A DNA stretch of 64,000 nucleotides from Citrus sinensis (lineage: Eukaryota; Streptophyta; Magnoliopsida; Sapindales; Rutaceae), in NCBI RefSeq assembly GCF_022201045.2, contig NC_068561.1:16556501-16620500 (forward strand). Reading direction: 5' to 3'. Position 1 is the first letter of the stretch, and every line of letters begins with the position of its first letter. Below the pieces are notes generated by a model. The model made no database searches. It was given only the letters and a program-made list of their open reading frames with translations, and was not told where the DNA came from. Shown here piece after piece: positions 23,115-36,934 of the stretch. Made by a program: the position numbers and the translations under genes.

Positions 23115-26011
23115 GATTACTCTACCCGTGCAATGCAATTAAGTTTAGCTAGATATTGAGAGGTTTTTTCTTTGTTCTACTCGTGCGATGATGATCCCGA
23201 TCAGTACTTGGAGTTATTTACACTAGGGTACTAGTTCATGCAATTTTGTCATACGTGAATGTATGATTTCATGTTTGCTTATGTAATGTGTTAATTGTGG
23301 AGTTATATCATGTGATTATATATATGCACCAATGCACTACTGTATTTTTATATGTATAACTACATCCACTCATTGAGCCTAAAACTCATTATTTTCCTAT
23401 TTATCCCATTTCTCCCAACATCTATCATAGGATTTCATACAATTCAGTTTTTAATTAATTAAGGTTAGGGCATGGGACACATTGCTGCATGGCTTGCGTT
23501 TTGAGCACGTTTATATTTATATGTATTTATTTGAAGTGTATGTACAATGAGATGTGAATTATGTATGGATGAGGCACATATTTATTATATGATTATGGTA
23601 GAGGTTTAAAACTGGTTTATATCATGAGTTTTAGATATAAGATTTCATGATTTGCTTCAGATCGACAAATGGGTTGAGGTGGGTCATGTCATATACTATA
23701 AATTGTATAAGATGTCATCTATATGATGAATTTATAAATGACAAGTCATATAATATTTATTTTTTTGGAGTGCAATAATTACATACAATATGTCATCTAT
23801 ATTCTAAATGTATAAACGACATAACTTACACATTCCATAAACGTAAATGATATGTCAGTTATATGATAAATTTATAAATAACATATTGTACATTAATAGC
23901 TAAAGATTTATTTTTTCTTTTTTTTTAGACCAACCTAATATAAAGTAACAAATTACTCATTGGTTGAGTAGTGAATACTTTCTCATCACTTATTTTTAAA
24001 TCCAAGCTATATAGATAGAGTGCATTTGTCAACGGAAGGAAAAATATTTTATTTATTTCTAATGCTTAATCATAAAACGAAAATACTATTATTTTATTTA
24101 GCGGAATTAATACAATAAAATACTGAGTAGAATTTCCAGTGGCCATGGCTGGAGTTGGACAAGTGGGTACAAGCTCCTTTTGTTGACGCTGAGAGCTTAC
24201 TCGAAATAATTAATTAATTATGACTTCTAATTTTGCTTGCAATGTTGTTTTCGTTTCAAGTCAAAATCCCATCAGCCATCCTAAGCTGTTGCTTTAAAAT
24301 ATTTGCAAGGCCCTCTCGTATGGGATTGAGTCACCAGAGAATCAACCTAAAAATAATTTGTTCAGGTTTGCACTTCTAAGTGCACCAAGGAATCTTCTTC
24401 CAATCTAAAAAGTCTAAAAATCCTACTCTCTTTTAAGATTCTCAACACTAAAAATCTACTTTAAAAGTGCGCGCATATTACAACCATGCTTTTAGAAGAA
24501 TATCTGTGGCTTTCCTGAAGCATCAATTGGTGCCTTATTTTTTCAGTCAAGTATCTGTGTTTGATTACATGATATGTTTATTTCACCTGAGACTTTAAAA
24601 GCGAGCACATGAGTGTTGATCCATACTCATCTTTTAGATAAAGAGAATAGGGAAGATAAGTGTTACGGCCCATTCAATTTTGAGTCGAGAGAATAACTAG
24701 ACAAGTTTAAGATATCTAAGCTTAGTCTTGATTATAGAATGTTCTATCTCAAAAACTCTTTAACTTGTAAATATTTAAGAATTCTCTAGAAGATGCATGC
24801 TAAAATGAGAGTTCTCTAATATTTTGTAGATAGGAATTCTCTAGACCTTGGTAGAGATAAGAATTCTCTTTATCTAAGAAGGGAGATTATAGAGCACGGC
24901 AAGCCTTTTTAAAAATAGGTCCGGAACTTAGTATTTCATGCAAGTAATTCTTCAAGCACTCAAGCTGGACACACTTGCGCAGCACATACTCTTGTGAATA
25001 ATATAAACTCTATTATATTATAAACTCTTAACTTAGTTAGTAAAAAGCTTAAAACTTATTTAGCAATTCTAGGTGGAGAGTTGTCTAAATTGCACGATTG
25101 TGCTGTGCAATTAAAATGCTCATCGTGTGACATTCCTTTTTTTATTTTACAATTAATCAAGATAAAGAAATTAACCCATCCACTCAAAAGGGGTTCTTTT
25201 GTGATTGGATGGGAATGAATGAAGAAATACTAAGTTGTCCTATATCAAACCCAGAATCTTGGTTCTTCCCAGAATTTGTACTACTTTTTAATGCATATAG
25301 AACGAAACCCTGGATTATACCAATCAAATTACTTCTTTTCAATTTTAATGGAAATAGTAAGAAAAATATCACCAGAATATGCAAATACGCTAAAGAAATA
25401 CAAGACGACAGGGGGGTGGGGGTTATTCAGAGCGCATTTCATGTATGTTATTTTCAGTACAAAATCATATCAATCCTTGCAAAATATCAGAGCATACACT
25501 AGCATCCTGATAAATCAAAGGGAAGAAATTGCATTCATGAAGCTTAGGTAGTGGCCCCACGGGGTTTTGGGCCACTGAAACTCTTGATGTTGTTACATTG
25601 ATCATTCCAAAGATACAGAATGCATAAATAATGCTGTCGAGGGTAGAAGCATATTGGGATAAATGAGAATATCAAAACAAAACAATTTCTGTGCTTTTTC
25701 ATTGATGATGAAGGAACCGAATCAAGATAGCTGCAGCTGCAAATGCTCAGAAAAGCTAAAAGAATTAAGGCAAGAATTCTGCAAAAATCCAGTTAATAAT
25801 TCTATTTTGTGCTTCTCTTTCCGATTGTAAGGGGAATTGCAAAATGTTACGACAACGGCATCAACAATTTTCAGTAATTGTGCAAGAAATATTATGTTTA
25901 ATCCATGGATCCCGAGTTGGATGGCAAATTCTCATATATGTTTAGGGCTAATCATATTCTCAAAGAAAGAAGTTTTGAATACACAAACGTCACTGAGAGG
26001 GGAACATCATT
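23115..26011. other. intergenic, AT-rich, no gene recognised
   Basis: Short open frames such as 25209-25502 and 25837-26085 have no family resemblance or supporting splice structure. The interval about 24655-25130 (starting TGTTACGG and ending near TGTGACA, with TATAAA-like words inside) might be an old LTR remnant, but its flanks show no target duplication. Confidence 0.45.
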
Positions 26012-26016
26012 TACAT

Positions 26017-27580
26017 TGTTGGAAAAATATGCTCTTTAAAAGCATATGTATTTATTTAATTGTAATAAATAATTTTTCTGATTAATAAAATAAATGAGGT
26101 ATTTTATTCAAATATCTTAATTGCATTAATATTTTTATTAAAGTCCATTTAATCATATTATATGTATTTATGTGATCACCATATGGATTCACAGAAGACA
26201 TAAATACAAGTTATCTTATAATTAAATAAATTTAGTTCGCAGTTGATAAATAAAGTTGGGCACTTTATTTAGGTATAGACTGTAATAAATTCATTGAATG
26301 ATTTGTGTTAATCATGTATGAATTTATTGATGTAGTACGACTACATTGAACATGATCACATATGAGATTTAATTAACTTTGTAATAACTGTCAGACTTAT
26401 TAAATCTCATAGGCATTGATTTTACTGTAATCTTAATCTTGAGTTAATTATGATTTCATGATTGTAATTGTTATTCCATTTGAGTTACCAATGGGCATGA
26501 CACATATTTGTAGTCTAGATTACCTGGTATCTTGGTGGGAGCATTTATGAGTATTGGAGTTATAGATTAACAATATAGAATTTGTATAGATTAACAATAT
26601 AGAATTTGTATAACACATCTCTTGATGAGTTTTCGGCACTTAATCATAGAATTCTCTGGGCAGAGTATGTCAACATATTTAGTATGTTGAAAATGATCAT
26701 TAGAGAAAACCAGTAAGTATCAAGGAATAAGATGTAATTAAATCGATTGGACAGTTGAGATGTCGATTTAATTAACGATGTGGTATAAAAGATTATGCAG
26801 TAAAAAAATCAATATGGCTCGGGACAAATTATTATTCGAGCATACAATTATGGAGGTCAATTCTAATATTTTAGTAGAGTAGATTTGGAATTAAATAATT
26901 ATGCTAGTTTAATTACAGGCCTAATTGTTATAGCCACTATTGTATGTTCCCAAATGATCATCGGGTTAGCTCATTTAATTGACTGCACCACTACCGGATT
27001 AATAAACAAGATAACTACCTATTTGAGTCAAAAGCCTAAATATATCATTTAGTGGGAGGCTCTATTTAATTAGCTTGTATGTAAGGGGCCTTATGTTATT
27101 TTACAAGGTGGGTCCCCTATAGAAAAAACATGAGTTTTGTTTTTCATTATTTGGAACCTAGTGTTTTTACTAAAAGGAGATATAAACAGACTTATTTTCT
27201 CTAAAGAAAATAGAGAGCAGTCACTTTATACAGACTAGAGAAAAAGATTTTTCTCTCTATTGTTGAGAGAACAATTTTTTCGTGCTAGTTGCTTTAGTAG
27301 TGATAAAGGCGCCCACACGTCAAGTGCAGATCAAACCTGAGTCATAACCTGAAAGATCATTGGTGATAATTTGTGGTCTAACAATGATGGTGGTGACGGA
27401 TCGTGATCTAACAGACGTGGTGGTGACGGATCGTGATCTGAAAGTCTAAATCACTTCGACGAAAATATCTAAATCGAATTTTCAAAGTACAATTTCTAAA
27501 TTACAAATTCTTATATGTTATAAGAGAGCTATCTTAAAAATGATTTATAAAAATTTTAAAAACTTTATTTTTCCCCAACA
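26017..27580 (+). mobile_element. solo LTR of a Ty1/copia-like retrotransposon
   Basis: The element starts TGTTGG and ends CCAACA, the usual inverted tips of an LTR. It is flanked by a perfect 5-bp duplication TACAT (26012-26016, 27581-27585). The length is 1,564 bp. Inside there is a TATAAAC promoter-like box near 27180 followed by a transcribed-leader-like stretch. There is no primer-binding site, coding region or second LTR, so the interior was lost by LTR-LTR recombination. Length and ends resemble the Angela/Tork group, which is an inference. A 30-bp tandem pair lies at 27380-27439. Confidence 0.88.
27380..27439. repeat. 30-bp tandem pair inside the solo LTR
   Basis: Two adjacent units share GGTGGTGACGGATCGTGATCT and differ at a few bases in the first third. 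Confidence 0.85.
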
Positions 27581-27982
27581 TACATAACAGTAGTCTGGAC
27601 TTGCTTTACTCAAATTTGGTATTGTCCGAATGTTTAATTACTTGCTCCCTTGCACTTAATCAGAGTTCTTGATTTTCATTTCTTGTTGTTCTTCAAATAT
27701 GATGTTTTGATACACCATAAACATATATTTGTATGTGCAGAATACTAGGGCGAATTCTATTGGTTGTATATTTTTACTTAATCAAAGGAAATAGCTTGCT
27801 GCAGGCATGGTTGGACTAACAAAAATCACCAATTCTGCAAAGATGAAATGACTTCAAAATATGAAGCCATAGCATTCCCCTTAAGCTGTCAAATGTTATA
27901 ATTCTTTTTACAAGATAGGCGCATATAATAATAATAATAACAATAGTGCCAACTGCCAAGTACTGGAGGCTACACCAGAAAT

Positions 27983-29416
<1,434 letters not shown>

Positions 29417-29501
29417 GGCTTGTGGCTAACTTACGGTGGGGTGTGTAGTGTTGATTGAAATTGTAACTTGTTAAGTGATCGATACTCCTGGAGTTTTGGT
29501 T

Positions 29502-29640
29502 GGGTTATAAAATGAAGCTGCTGGCTTTATGTCCAGGTGGGATAGCTTATCTATGGTGGTTGATTTACTAGCCGTTGGATTTAAGAGCGTATCCATCTGA
29601 CGGATTGAAGAGCTTAGACCTTATCTATTGCCTTATCTGG
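29502..29640 (-). promoter_or_regulatory. LHCB4 promoter: TATA-like box and three GATAAG I-boxes
   Basis: Reading on the minus strand, GATAAG occurs at 29551-29546, 29625-29620 and 29637-29632. A TATA-like TTTTATAACC lies near 29512-29503, about 90 bases before the ATG. GATAAG (I-box) is common in light-regulated nuclear photosynthesis promoters. Activity is inferred. Confidence 0.55.
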
Positions 29641-30052
29641 ATTCTTGGTGGGGTCTGGCGTCCTGGTCTCTTTAATTAGACAGAGGAAAATAACAAGTGT
29701 GATATTTTCTGTGGCTGATGTTGCTAAGAGAAAATCTTTTGATATTCTTGGGTTGAGCGGGCCAGTTGGCTGATTTCGATAAGATGACGTTAGAATGAGC
29801 TCGAATGGTGACACTACACCTGTGAATGAAGCTGTGAAACTTTATTAAATTCCAAGTACTTTTTTTTTCAAATTAATGAGTTGCATTAAAGGGTAAGAAA
29901 TCATCAGTAACACAAATCATCAAGTCGGATATAAATTTAAAGTGATTTAAATACAACATTTAAGATAATTTAAGTCATGGAATTCAATTAGGACCATGCC
30001 CAGTAATAAAGGAAATAAATAAAAATAACACAAAATTGACTTTATTTATTAA
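29641..30052. other. LHCB4-HMGB spacer, left part
   Basis: This is AT-rich spacer beyond the LHCB4 promoter. I see no further gene. Confidence 0.5.
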
Positions 30053-30672
30053 GGTGGTGTTTGTTTTTTTATCTGAAATCTGAATAGATCTGAATTAGTC
30101 TGAATTTTGAATAGGTTTGAATGTCTAAATCTGAATAATATGTTTATTTTTTCATCCGAATCTCCAAAAATAAGTATTAAGTTGTTTGTTTTTTTCAACT
30201 TAAAAAGCTGAAAATATGTACTTTTACATTTGTATCCTTATTAAATTTGAATGTCAAATAAATAATATATTAAATACCACAATATTTTAACATTTATAAG
30301 TAAAACTATATTCAAGTGAATACATAATTATTTTAGAATTTTAATATATAAAATACCATAAATTTCAAATTTTATCATATATAATATAAGAAAGAAAAAA
30401 CATGAATATTTTTATATGGGGTAAATATCTATAGCTGAGTTTTGGGATAGTCATAAAAAATAAATTATAAAACAGAGATATTTTTGACATTAACAAGTAA
30501 TTGACTTAATTCAGATTTCTCCATTAAGTAAAAAGCCAAAAAAATTAGCTTATTTTATTAAGTCAAAATTATCTAAAAAGTCTCATTAAGTTATAAAAAC
30601 AAACACCTCTAATTAACTTAATTAATTAAGTTAAGTCACTTTAAGTCATTAAGTTAAAAAACAAATACCACC
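30053..30672. mobile_element. Harbinger-type (Tourist-like) MITE
   Basis: The ends are GGTGGTGTTTGTTTTTTTA and TTAAAAAACAAATACCACC, inverse with about two differences. TAA is duplicated outside (30050-30052 and 30673-30675). The 620-bp AT-rich body has no coding frame. It sits in the spacer between the divergent LHCB4 and HMGB genes, about 640 bases upstream of the LHCB4 ATG. Confidence 0.82.
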
Positions 30673-30675
30673 TAA

Positions 30676-31440
30676 GTGTTTCTTTTAGATTTCACACTAA
30701 AATAAAATAAGGCACAAAAAAATTAATCGAGTCTGGATTAATTTGCTCATCTAAGTTATTATACGTGAAATACATTTGTGTACTTATGTGGGATTTGGTA
30801 TTTTTTATATTGTTTTTGTGGCGGTAAATACATTTGCTTGTTTGTTTGGTTTTTCTCTATAGTAAATCCAAATGTAAATATCGTACGTATACACCAAATA
30901 ATAATATTGATAAATGAAGGTATGTTCTGTAGATTCGAAATTCGTCTTTCCAAGTTTTGCTAAATTAAAGGCCTAGCAGGCCCAGAACGACACTCCTTTC
31001 CGGGCCAAGCCCGTTAACTCGGACCATGCACGCAAGCCGAGAGCCGCTAGAAGACTCGGTCAAGTTCAAGAAGTTCGAACCTCAAAAGGTCTGACAACAG
31101 GAATAAAAAGTGACATGTACACGTGTCGCCGCTCGGAACGCGCCACGAAGATCTCCTTTTTGTCACTGCCTGTACAAGATAATTTGGCGGCAAAATCATC
31201 ACTGCCGCTCACAAAAGCTCCTTAGACCACAAGTCAGCCAAATCTCTGTCATTAATTAACTTGCCCCGAATTAAATCCCTAACATAAAACAATAAATATT
31301 CCACAATCGTGTTTCTCGAATATAACTTACCTCTTATAGCCGGTAAAATGTCATTGACTTTGACTCTCTGGCGGCACGCCTCAAAGGTTTACTGGCTGGT
31401 CCGGTCACCTTCCTTGACCTGCTTTTAATTTTCTGCGTCT
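30676..31440. other. spacer and HMGB promoter region
   Basis: This stretch is AT-rich to about 30960, then more GC-rich. A perfect G-box palindrome ACACGTGT lies at 31119-31126, a candidate bZIP/bHLH site. The GC-rich part (30970-31240) might also be a worn LTR fragment, but no ends can be defined. Transcription of the HMGB gene probably starts near 31.4 kb. Confidence 0.45.
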
Positions 31441-32197
31441 TTTGATTTGTTTAATATTCTCGCCTTCATTCCCTAAGCAATTGCAGTTTGGTTCTGTAAA
31501 GGTAAGCATGTTTCTCTGGATCTACTGCGTCGTTTTAATTGTCTTTCAATGTTCTTTTTACGTAGTTTATGTAATTGTGTTCATCCTTTTTGTTTAAAAT
31601 CGAGAAAATTGAGCTAGAATATCTATATTTATCTATTTATTTTCTTTCGATTTCCAGCGGAAAGCGAAGCTTGTTTCTACGGTTCTGCCCTTGTAAGCCT
31701 GTGCCAGTGTGCCTGTCTTTTTTTTTTTTTGGGGAATGTTTTAGCATAGAAAATTGAGATGATTACAAATTTACGAGTGCGTTTGTTTATTTGATTTTAT
31801 TTTATTACAATTTTTGAAGTTCTAACTAATTTTCTTTTCTCAACTACTAATATTGCATATTAATTAGGCTATTTATTCATATTCACTTTATTATGTTATT
31901 CATGTTTATGGCGAATTTTGCAGAGTTTTTCAGTTGCTAGTTGATTAAGTTTCTTCCTTGCAGTAATAATAAAGTTTTGACCAATGAAATTTAATTTCCA
32001 TCGGTGTAGTTGTATGAGAAGTAATATCCAAACAAATTATGTGCACAAATTGACATTACGTGAAGTGATGTTTAGAGTGAAAATAAAAAAGTCAATGGAA
32101 TCAATGAGAATAGAGACTGTATTTAACTCTTTCATTCATATCATGCCATATCGGTATGTATGGATGAGCTTTTACTGATAGCTTCTATGTATGGTAT

Positions 32198-32224
32198 TTG
32201 CACACACACACACACACACACACA
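32198..32224. repeat. (CA)n microsatellite in HMGB 5' UTR intron
   Basis: Thirteen CA units lie inside the leader intron (31502-32490). Confidence 0.85.
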
Positions 32225-32507
32225 TTCCCATTATATTTGCATAATGTTCCCTTTACATTTTCCTTGCTGCTTTGCCTTTTGACTTTGTTGAGGTTAATGT
32301 TTGTTTCATTAGTGCTTTCTCTTACGTGTATGTATGTTGTACGTGTATATTGTGTATTGATCGGTATCATTGGAATTTTAAGCTTGGCTGCTTGAACAAA
32401 GCTTTTCACTGGAAGCTATTGTATCGACTTTTTAACTTATGTAAATTTTTGTGTATTGGTAACTCATTTTTTGAGTTTTTCTTCATGCAGAAAATTGTCT
32501 AGTTACC

Positions 32508-34787
32508 ATGAAGGGTGCGAAGGGTAAAGGTGCAGCTAGAGTCTCACAGGAAGCTTTGAAGCCAAATGACAGGTTGGTTTTCATCTCAGGTTCATTTTCT
32601 AGAAACAAAGTCATGAAAAGTTATTGGCTTTTCTTCTGTGCATGCCTTTTGTTTTATGTGGGAATATGTGGCTTTAAGATGACCATATAGGGTTTTATTC
32701 CTTGTGCTTCTCTTCCATCCTCCCCTAACCTAAAACTCTAGCTGTTGTTTAATGCTTGGTCAGTAAGATTGTTGATGTCTGATGTTATATACTCGTTGGT
32801 GGATACAGTTGTTACAGAATTTCATTGTGACGGATCTTATATATCTTTGTTATTTTCAGAAAGGTTGGGAAGCGGAAAGCTGCTACTGCTAAGCTTGACA
32901 GTGGCAGTAAAAGGCAAGGAAAGAGGGAGAAGAAGGCCAAGAAAGACCCAAATAAACCAAAGAGGCCTCCTAGTGCTTTTTTTGTCTTCCTGTATGTATC
33001 TCTTTTTGTTTTTACCGCAGAAGGCAAATATGGCATTTTAGTTTTCAGAATATATCAATTCATGCCATTTTGATGTTACAGTGAGGAGTTCAGGAAAACC
33101 TTCAAGAAAGAGAATCCCAATGTAACTGCTGTTTCAGCTGTAAGTATTTAGGCAGATCCACATATGCATTAGATTTAGTTCTTTGTCATGACACAATTGG
33201 TCTGCAATCAGATGATTAATCTGTTTGATTTCTTTGGTTGAAGGTTGGGAAAGCGGCAGGAGGGAAGTGGAAATCTATGTCTCCTGCTGTAAGTATTTGA
33301 ACCTTTCCTGAACTCAAGCATGTTTGTGAGAATGGATGTCTTGAACTTGGAAAGCAGATGATTACTTTTTCCTCTACACACACACATTTTTCCCTCATGT
33401 TAGTCAATTTGGAAGTCTAGTTGGAATTCTAGTTGCCTTGGCCTGATAATTGTGAAAATCATCTGTTGAGCAAAATTTACTACAAGTGGGGTGTAGAGTT
33501 TGTCACACCTGTGTTATCAGCTGAGGGAAGGGAAAGGATTTTGGGTATTGAAGGTAATGCTTCATGGAATGCACTTTTGAAATGAATCACATAAGAAGTT
33601 ACTCAAGCTTTATGTTTTGAGGATGATTGATAGGCATTGAAAAACCAGTGCTTGATGATTTTAGAGGAATGAATTTTTAAATCATCTGTCCATAACTTGT
33701 CATGAGGGAAAGGTTTTTGCACTATGCTTTACTGATCTCATGTTCTTTACCTCGTTGAAGGAAAAAGCTCCATATGAAAGCAAAGCAGAAAAACTGAAGT
33801 CTGAGTATGGAAAGAAAATGAATGCCTACAATAAAAAGCAGGTGACTAATTTAGTACCCTTTTTCAATTCTGTGGACGCTTTTGGTTCGTTGTTATGTGT
33901 TTAACCTCTTTTTTTTTTTTTTTTTTTAATACTGACAGGACGGTGATGAGGCATCAGACAAGTCAAAGTCAGAAGTGAATGATGAAGATGAAGCTAGTGG
34001 GGAGGTAGTACATAATTTCTGTTCTGTTTTACTGCACCCATTGATTGTGTGACATTGTGTGTTTTGGTGTTGATCAATAAGACATAATGTACTGGGGCAT
34101 TTGTCATATTATAACCATGTACATATGTTCTTGTGTCCTTGAGGTTTTCAAGTGGTTAATTTAGTTGGAAAGACAAATGCGGCTGTGTTATTTTTGTTTT
34201 TCCTGGCTATTGAGTTTCAATTGTGTATTTATAAGGTTTTAGCTAGCGGCTTAGTTTAGACGTGGTATCTGACCTCTGAAGGCTTCTGATTGACTTTGTG
34301 ACCCAGGTCCTGAATATGTTCTGTTCTTGGGCCAGTGTGTGCAAGGGAAATTACTATAGCTGATGCACAGTGTTTTTGTTCCCGGGCATGTTATTGATTT
34401 TGTTTTTGCTTGTGAAGCTAACTGGAAGATGACATGGAATGAATACCAGGTGTGGGGCCTAAAAAAATAAGGATGAATGTGGGTTGCAGTTATATTAGAA
34501 CTTGTGTCAATGTTTGAAAAGGAAAGTATCTTCTGCAGGCTTATATTGCAACATGATGATGATTTATTTGTTGAACTGACATATGAGTACCGTTAGTACC
34601 ATTTTCCTTCGGTTTTGCTCTCTCTTAGGCTGGAATTTGTTATAACCTTTACATTTTACAGGAAGAACATCAGCTGGAGCCGGAGCCGGAGCCGGAGCCG
34701 GAGCCCGAGCCAGAGCAAGAGCAGGATGAGGATGAGGATGAGGAAGTGGAAGAAGATGAAGATGATGAAGAAGATGATGATGACTGA
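32508..34787 (+). CDS. HMGB1-type high-mobility-group chromatin protein
   Basis: The seven coding exons are 32508-32572, 32860-32991, 33082-33139, 33244-33288, 33761-33841, 33939-34004 and 34662-34787. All are GT-AG, giving 190 residues. A leader intron (GTAAGC donor at 31502, acceptor ending at 32490) precedes the ATG. Residues 22-50 are a basic linker; the HMG box spans about 51-122 (DPNKPKRPPSAFFVF ... KKMNAYNKK). Residues from about 124 form an acidic tail with an (EP)n stretch encoded by a GAGCCG repeat, then Glu/Asp runs to the stop. Proteins of this group bind and bend DNA in the nucleus, with the acidic tail tuning affinity. The basic N-terminus and single box match the Arabidopsis HMGB1 subgroup. 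The (EP)n block is unusual. Confidence 0.95.
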
Positions 34788-35250
34788 AATCTGATGATAA
34801 TGCCTAGGATACAAAGGAACAAATTTTGGATTTTGGAATATTAATACCCTTAAAGGGTTTAGATTTGGTGGCTTTGGAAAGAAGATGACGTAGACGCTAG
34901 CCTTTTTGATGCCATCATGGTCTTTTTCTTTTTTGTATGAATATATTCAGCGTAAGTTATCCGATTTATGTTTTCAGATTCGAAGGCATGACCTTAAATT
35001 TCCAATCTCAAACCAATTGATCATAAAGACTTTAAGACAAAAAATATCATCACAAGCAATTTTTGACCAGTACCCAAAAAAAATAAAAAATTAAAGGAGA
35101 AAATAATGTTATGGAAACATCGTGGTCAGGCAGGTAACCACGGGCAATGCATATTTACAAGTTTAAACCTACCAACGAACAGAAGATCATCAATTATATG
35201 GAATCAACTAGATGCTATATCTATAATTACAAACTGTATGGGCAAAGCCC
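34788..35250. other. convergent 3' regions of HMGB and AIRP2-type genes
   Basis: The spacer between a plus-strand and a minus-strand stop is only 463 bases and holds both 3' untranslated regions. No further gene is seen. Confidence 0.6.
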
Positions 35251-36934
35251 TCACCGGTATCGAGGATCATAAGAAACAAGCGTTAAATTTGGAGTAATGA
35301 ATGGCAGTTTGTCAATGTACATAAAAAGTCGCTTCAAATTTTCCCTTGAGATGGAGGCCAAATCAACAATATCATCCTCGCTGGTGTAGATCCAAAGGTC
35401 ACCCGAGTTCACTCTTCTGAGACTATCCCGGCAGAAGGGGCATGACTGAGACCGTGCACGCCTGAAATAACAGAGCATGAGCAAGATTTAGAATCACACA
35501 AGGATTAAGAATGTCAAAGATCATTTATAGACGCGGGACAAATAACAACAAATACAAGCATAGAAATAAAACGCTCAACAGCTTTACCAATTTCGATAGC
35601 ATCTCATGCACATTGAATGGTTGCAATCAGGCAAAACAATCTTGCAGCATATCTCCAAGCAAATACCACATTCTTCTTCTCTCTCTATATCTATTTCGGA
35701 TAGTTTTCCTTTGTCCATCCTGCCTTTCTTTTTGTACTTAGCATCACAAATTTCTTTCTGTTTCTTGTCTTCTACGTCAGTAATTCCTCTTTGAAGTTGC
35801 AATAAAGAGGGAAATATCACCCCTTTCATTTTGAGGGGGGAAAAAAATTAAAAGAAATCAATCCAAACTGGAAAGAATCTGTGCAATAGTTTTGCAAACT
35901 CAGAACAAAATATGGTACACTATCAACTTCCTTTTTCAGTTCACTCACCATAGAATTCTTTTATACTAGCTTTTCTTTCACGAGTACACATGGTAGTCTT
36001 GCCATCTGCATATGCCTAGAACAAAAAGAAATGAAAAAAAAAATACATCACACAGTTGGAAAAATGAAATGGCAATTACTTTTACTATTACTTTTAACTA
36101 TTTAAATTAGAATGAGGTGAAAGGACACTGCAATAACATTACAATTGGTATGAAACAGATTCATAATAATCACCTTGTATATAAGAATTCTAAGCAATCC
36201 AAGGGCACCAGCAAGGCGGCAATCAATCCACTGAACAAGAAAAAGAAAAGTGTGAGCTGCTTGACTGTAAGATAATCTCATCTGAAGGCAGGCACCGTCG
36301 TATTCTCTCGGATACTCCGAAGCCCTGTATCATTTAAACATTAAAATTTTCAATACCCAGATGCTCAAATTGCAAGATCACTCCAAAGCACTGTATCATT
36401 TCAACATTAAAATTTTCAATACGCAAATGCTCAAATTGCAAGATCACCCAAAAGTAATGCAGAAATTCATTAAAACGAAAAAAGGAATTATTCAAGGGTG
36501 TCCTCTGCAGTCTGCAGTGTCGAGAGATTCACGGCGTCGCCGAGAATTCTGCTCAATGAGTGTAGAATGATCAAACACCTTAAACCCACCAACAAAAAAC
36601 TCAAATATAAGAGCACAAGATTAGTCACTTCTCACACAAAATCCAAAAATTTCTCATAAATTTTGGTCATATCATAAGATTGACAATAATGAACATACCA
36701 ACAGCAGATTAAACAACAATTCCATAATTGCTAATGAACATACCAACAGCAGATTAAACAACAATTCCATAATTGCTAATGAACATACCAACAGCAGATT
36801 AAACAACAATTCCATAATTGCCAAAATTAACAACTTAATAAAAAATTGTAAAGAATGAAAGAGGTTTACAGAGTATTGGCTAACTGAATATCAGCTTCAA
36901 GAGCCTTGAGTGAATCCTTAAATGATTTCCTCAT
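35251..36934 (-). CDS. AIRP2: AIRP2-type RING E3 ubiquitin ligase
   Basis: The five-exon model is 36934-36870, 36324-36174, 36015-35949, 35822-35588 and 35461-35251. Phases are consistent and the product is 242 residues, as in Arabidopsis AIRP2. The N-terminus MRKSFKDSLKALEADI is the family signature. The RING of the C3HC4 kind is at residues 146-183: C146-G-I-C149, C161-N-H163, C166, C169, then C180-P-F-C183. The tail NLKRLFMYIDKLPFI is conserved. AIRP2 is a cytosolic E3 that promotes ABA and drought responses in Arabidopsis; the same role here is inferred. Intron 1 carries two tandem repeats, one of which has copied the 3' splice site of that intron. Confidence 0.94.
36331..36460. repeat. 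66-bp tandem duplication next to the AIRP2 intron-1 acceptor
   Basis: Copies start at 36331 and 36397 and share CATTAAAATTTTCAATAC and ATGCTCAAATTGCAAGATCA. The duplicated segment includes the branch and pyrimidine region and a copy of the acceptor (GATACAG near 36390). Confidence 0.8.
36687..36821. repeat. 45-bp tandem repeat, three copies, AIRP2 intron 1
   Basis: The unit begins GAACATACCAACAGCAGATT at 36691, 36736 and 36781. The first two copies are essentially identical and the third diverges at its end. Confidence 0.92.

Noticed and set aside
24655-25130. a second solo LTR
   Set aside because: TG and CA ends can be chosen, but the flanking five bases do not match, so no support beyond composition.
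32745-33041. plus-strand frame overlapping HMGB exon 2
   Set aside because: Out of frame with the HMG-box reading, and it crosses a clear intron acceptor and donor.
36672-36825. CRISPR-like array (three regular repeats)
   Set aside because: Units are directly adjacent without unique spacers and lie in a plant intron; this is an ordinary tandem repeat.
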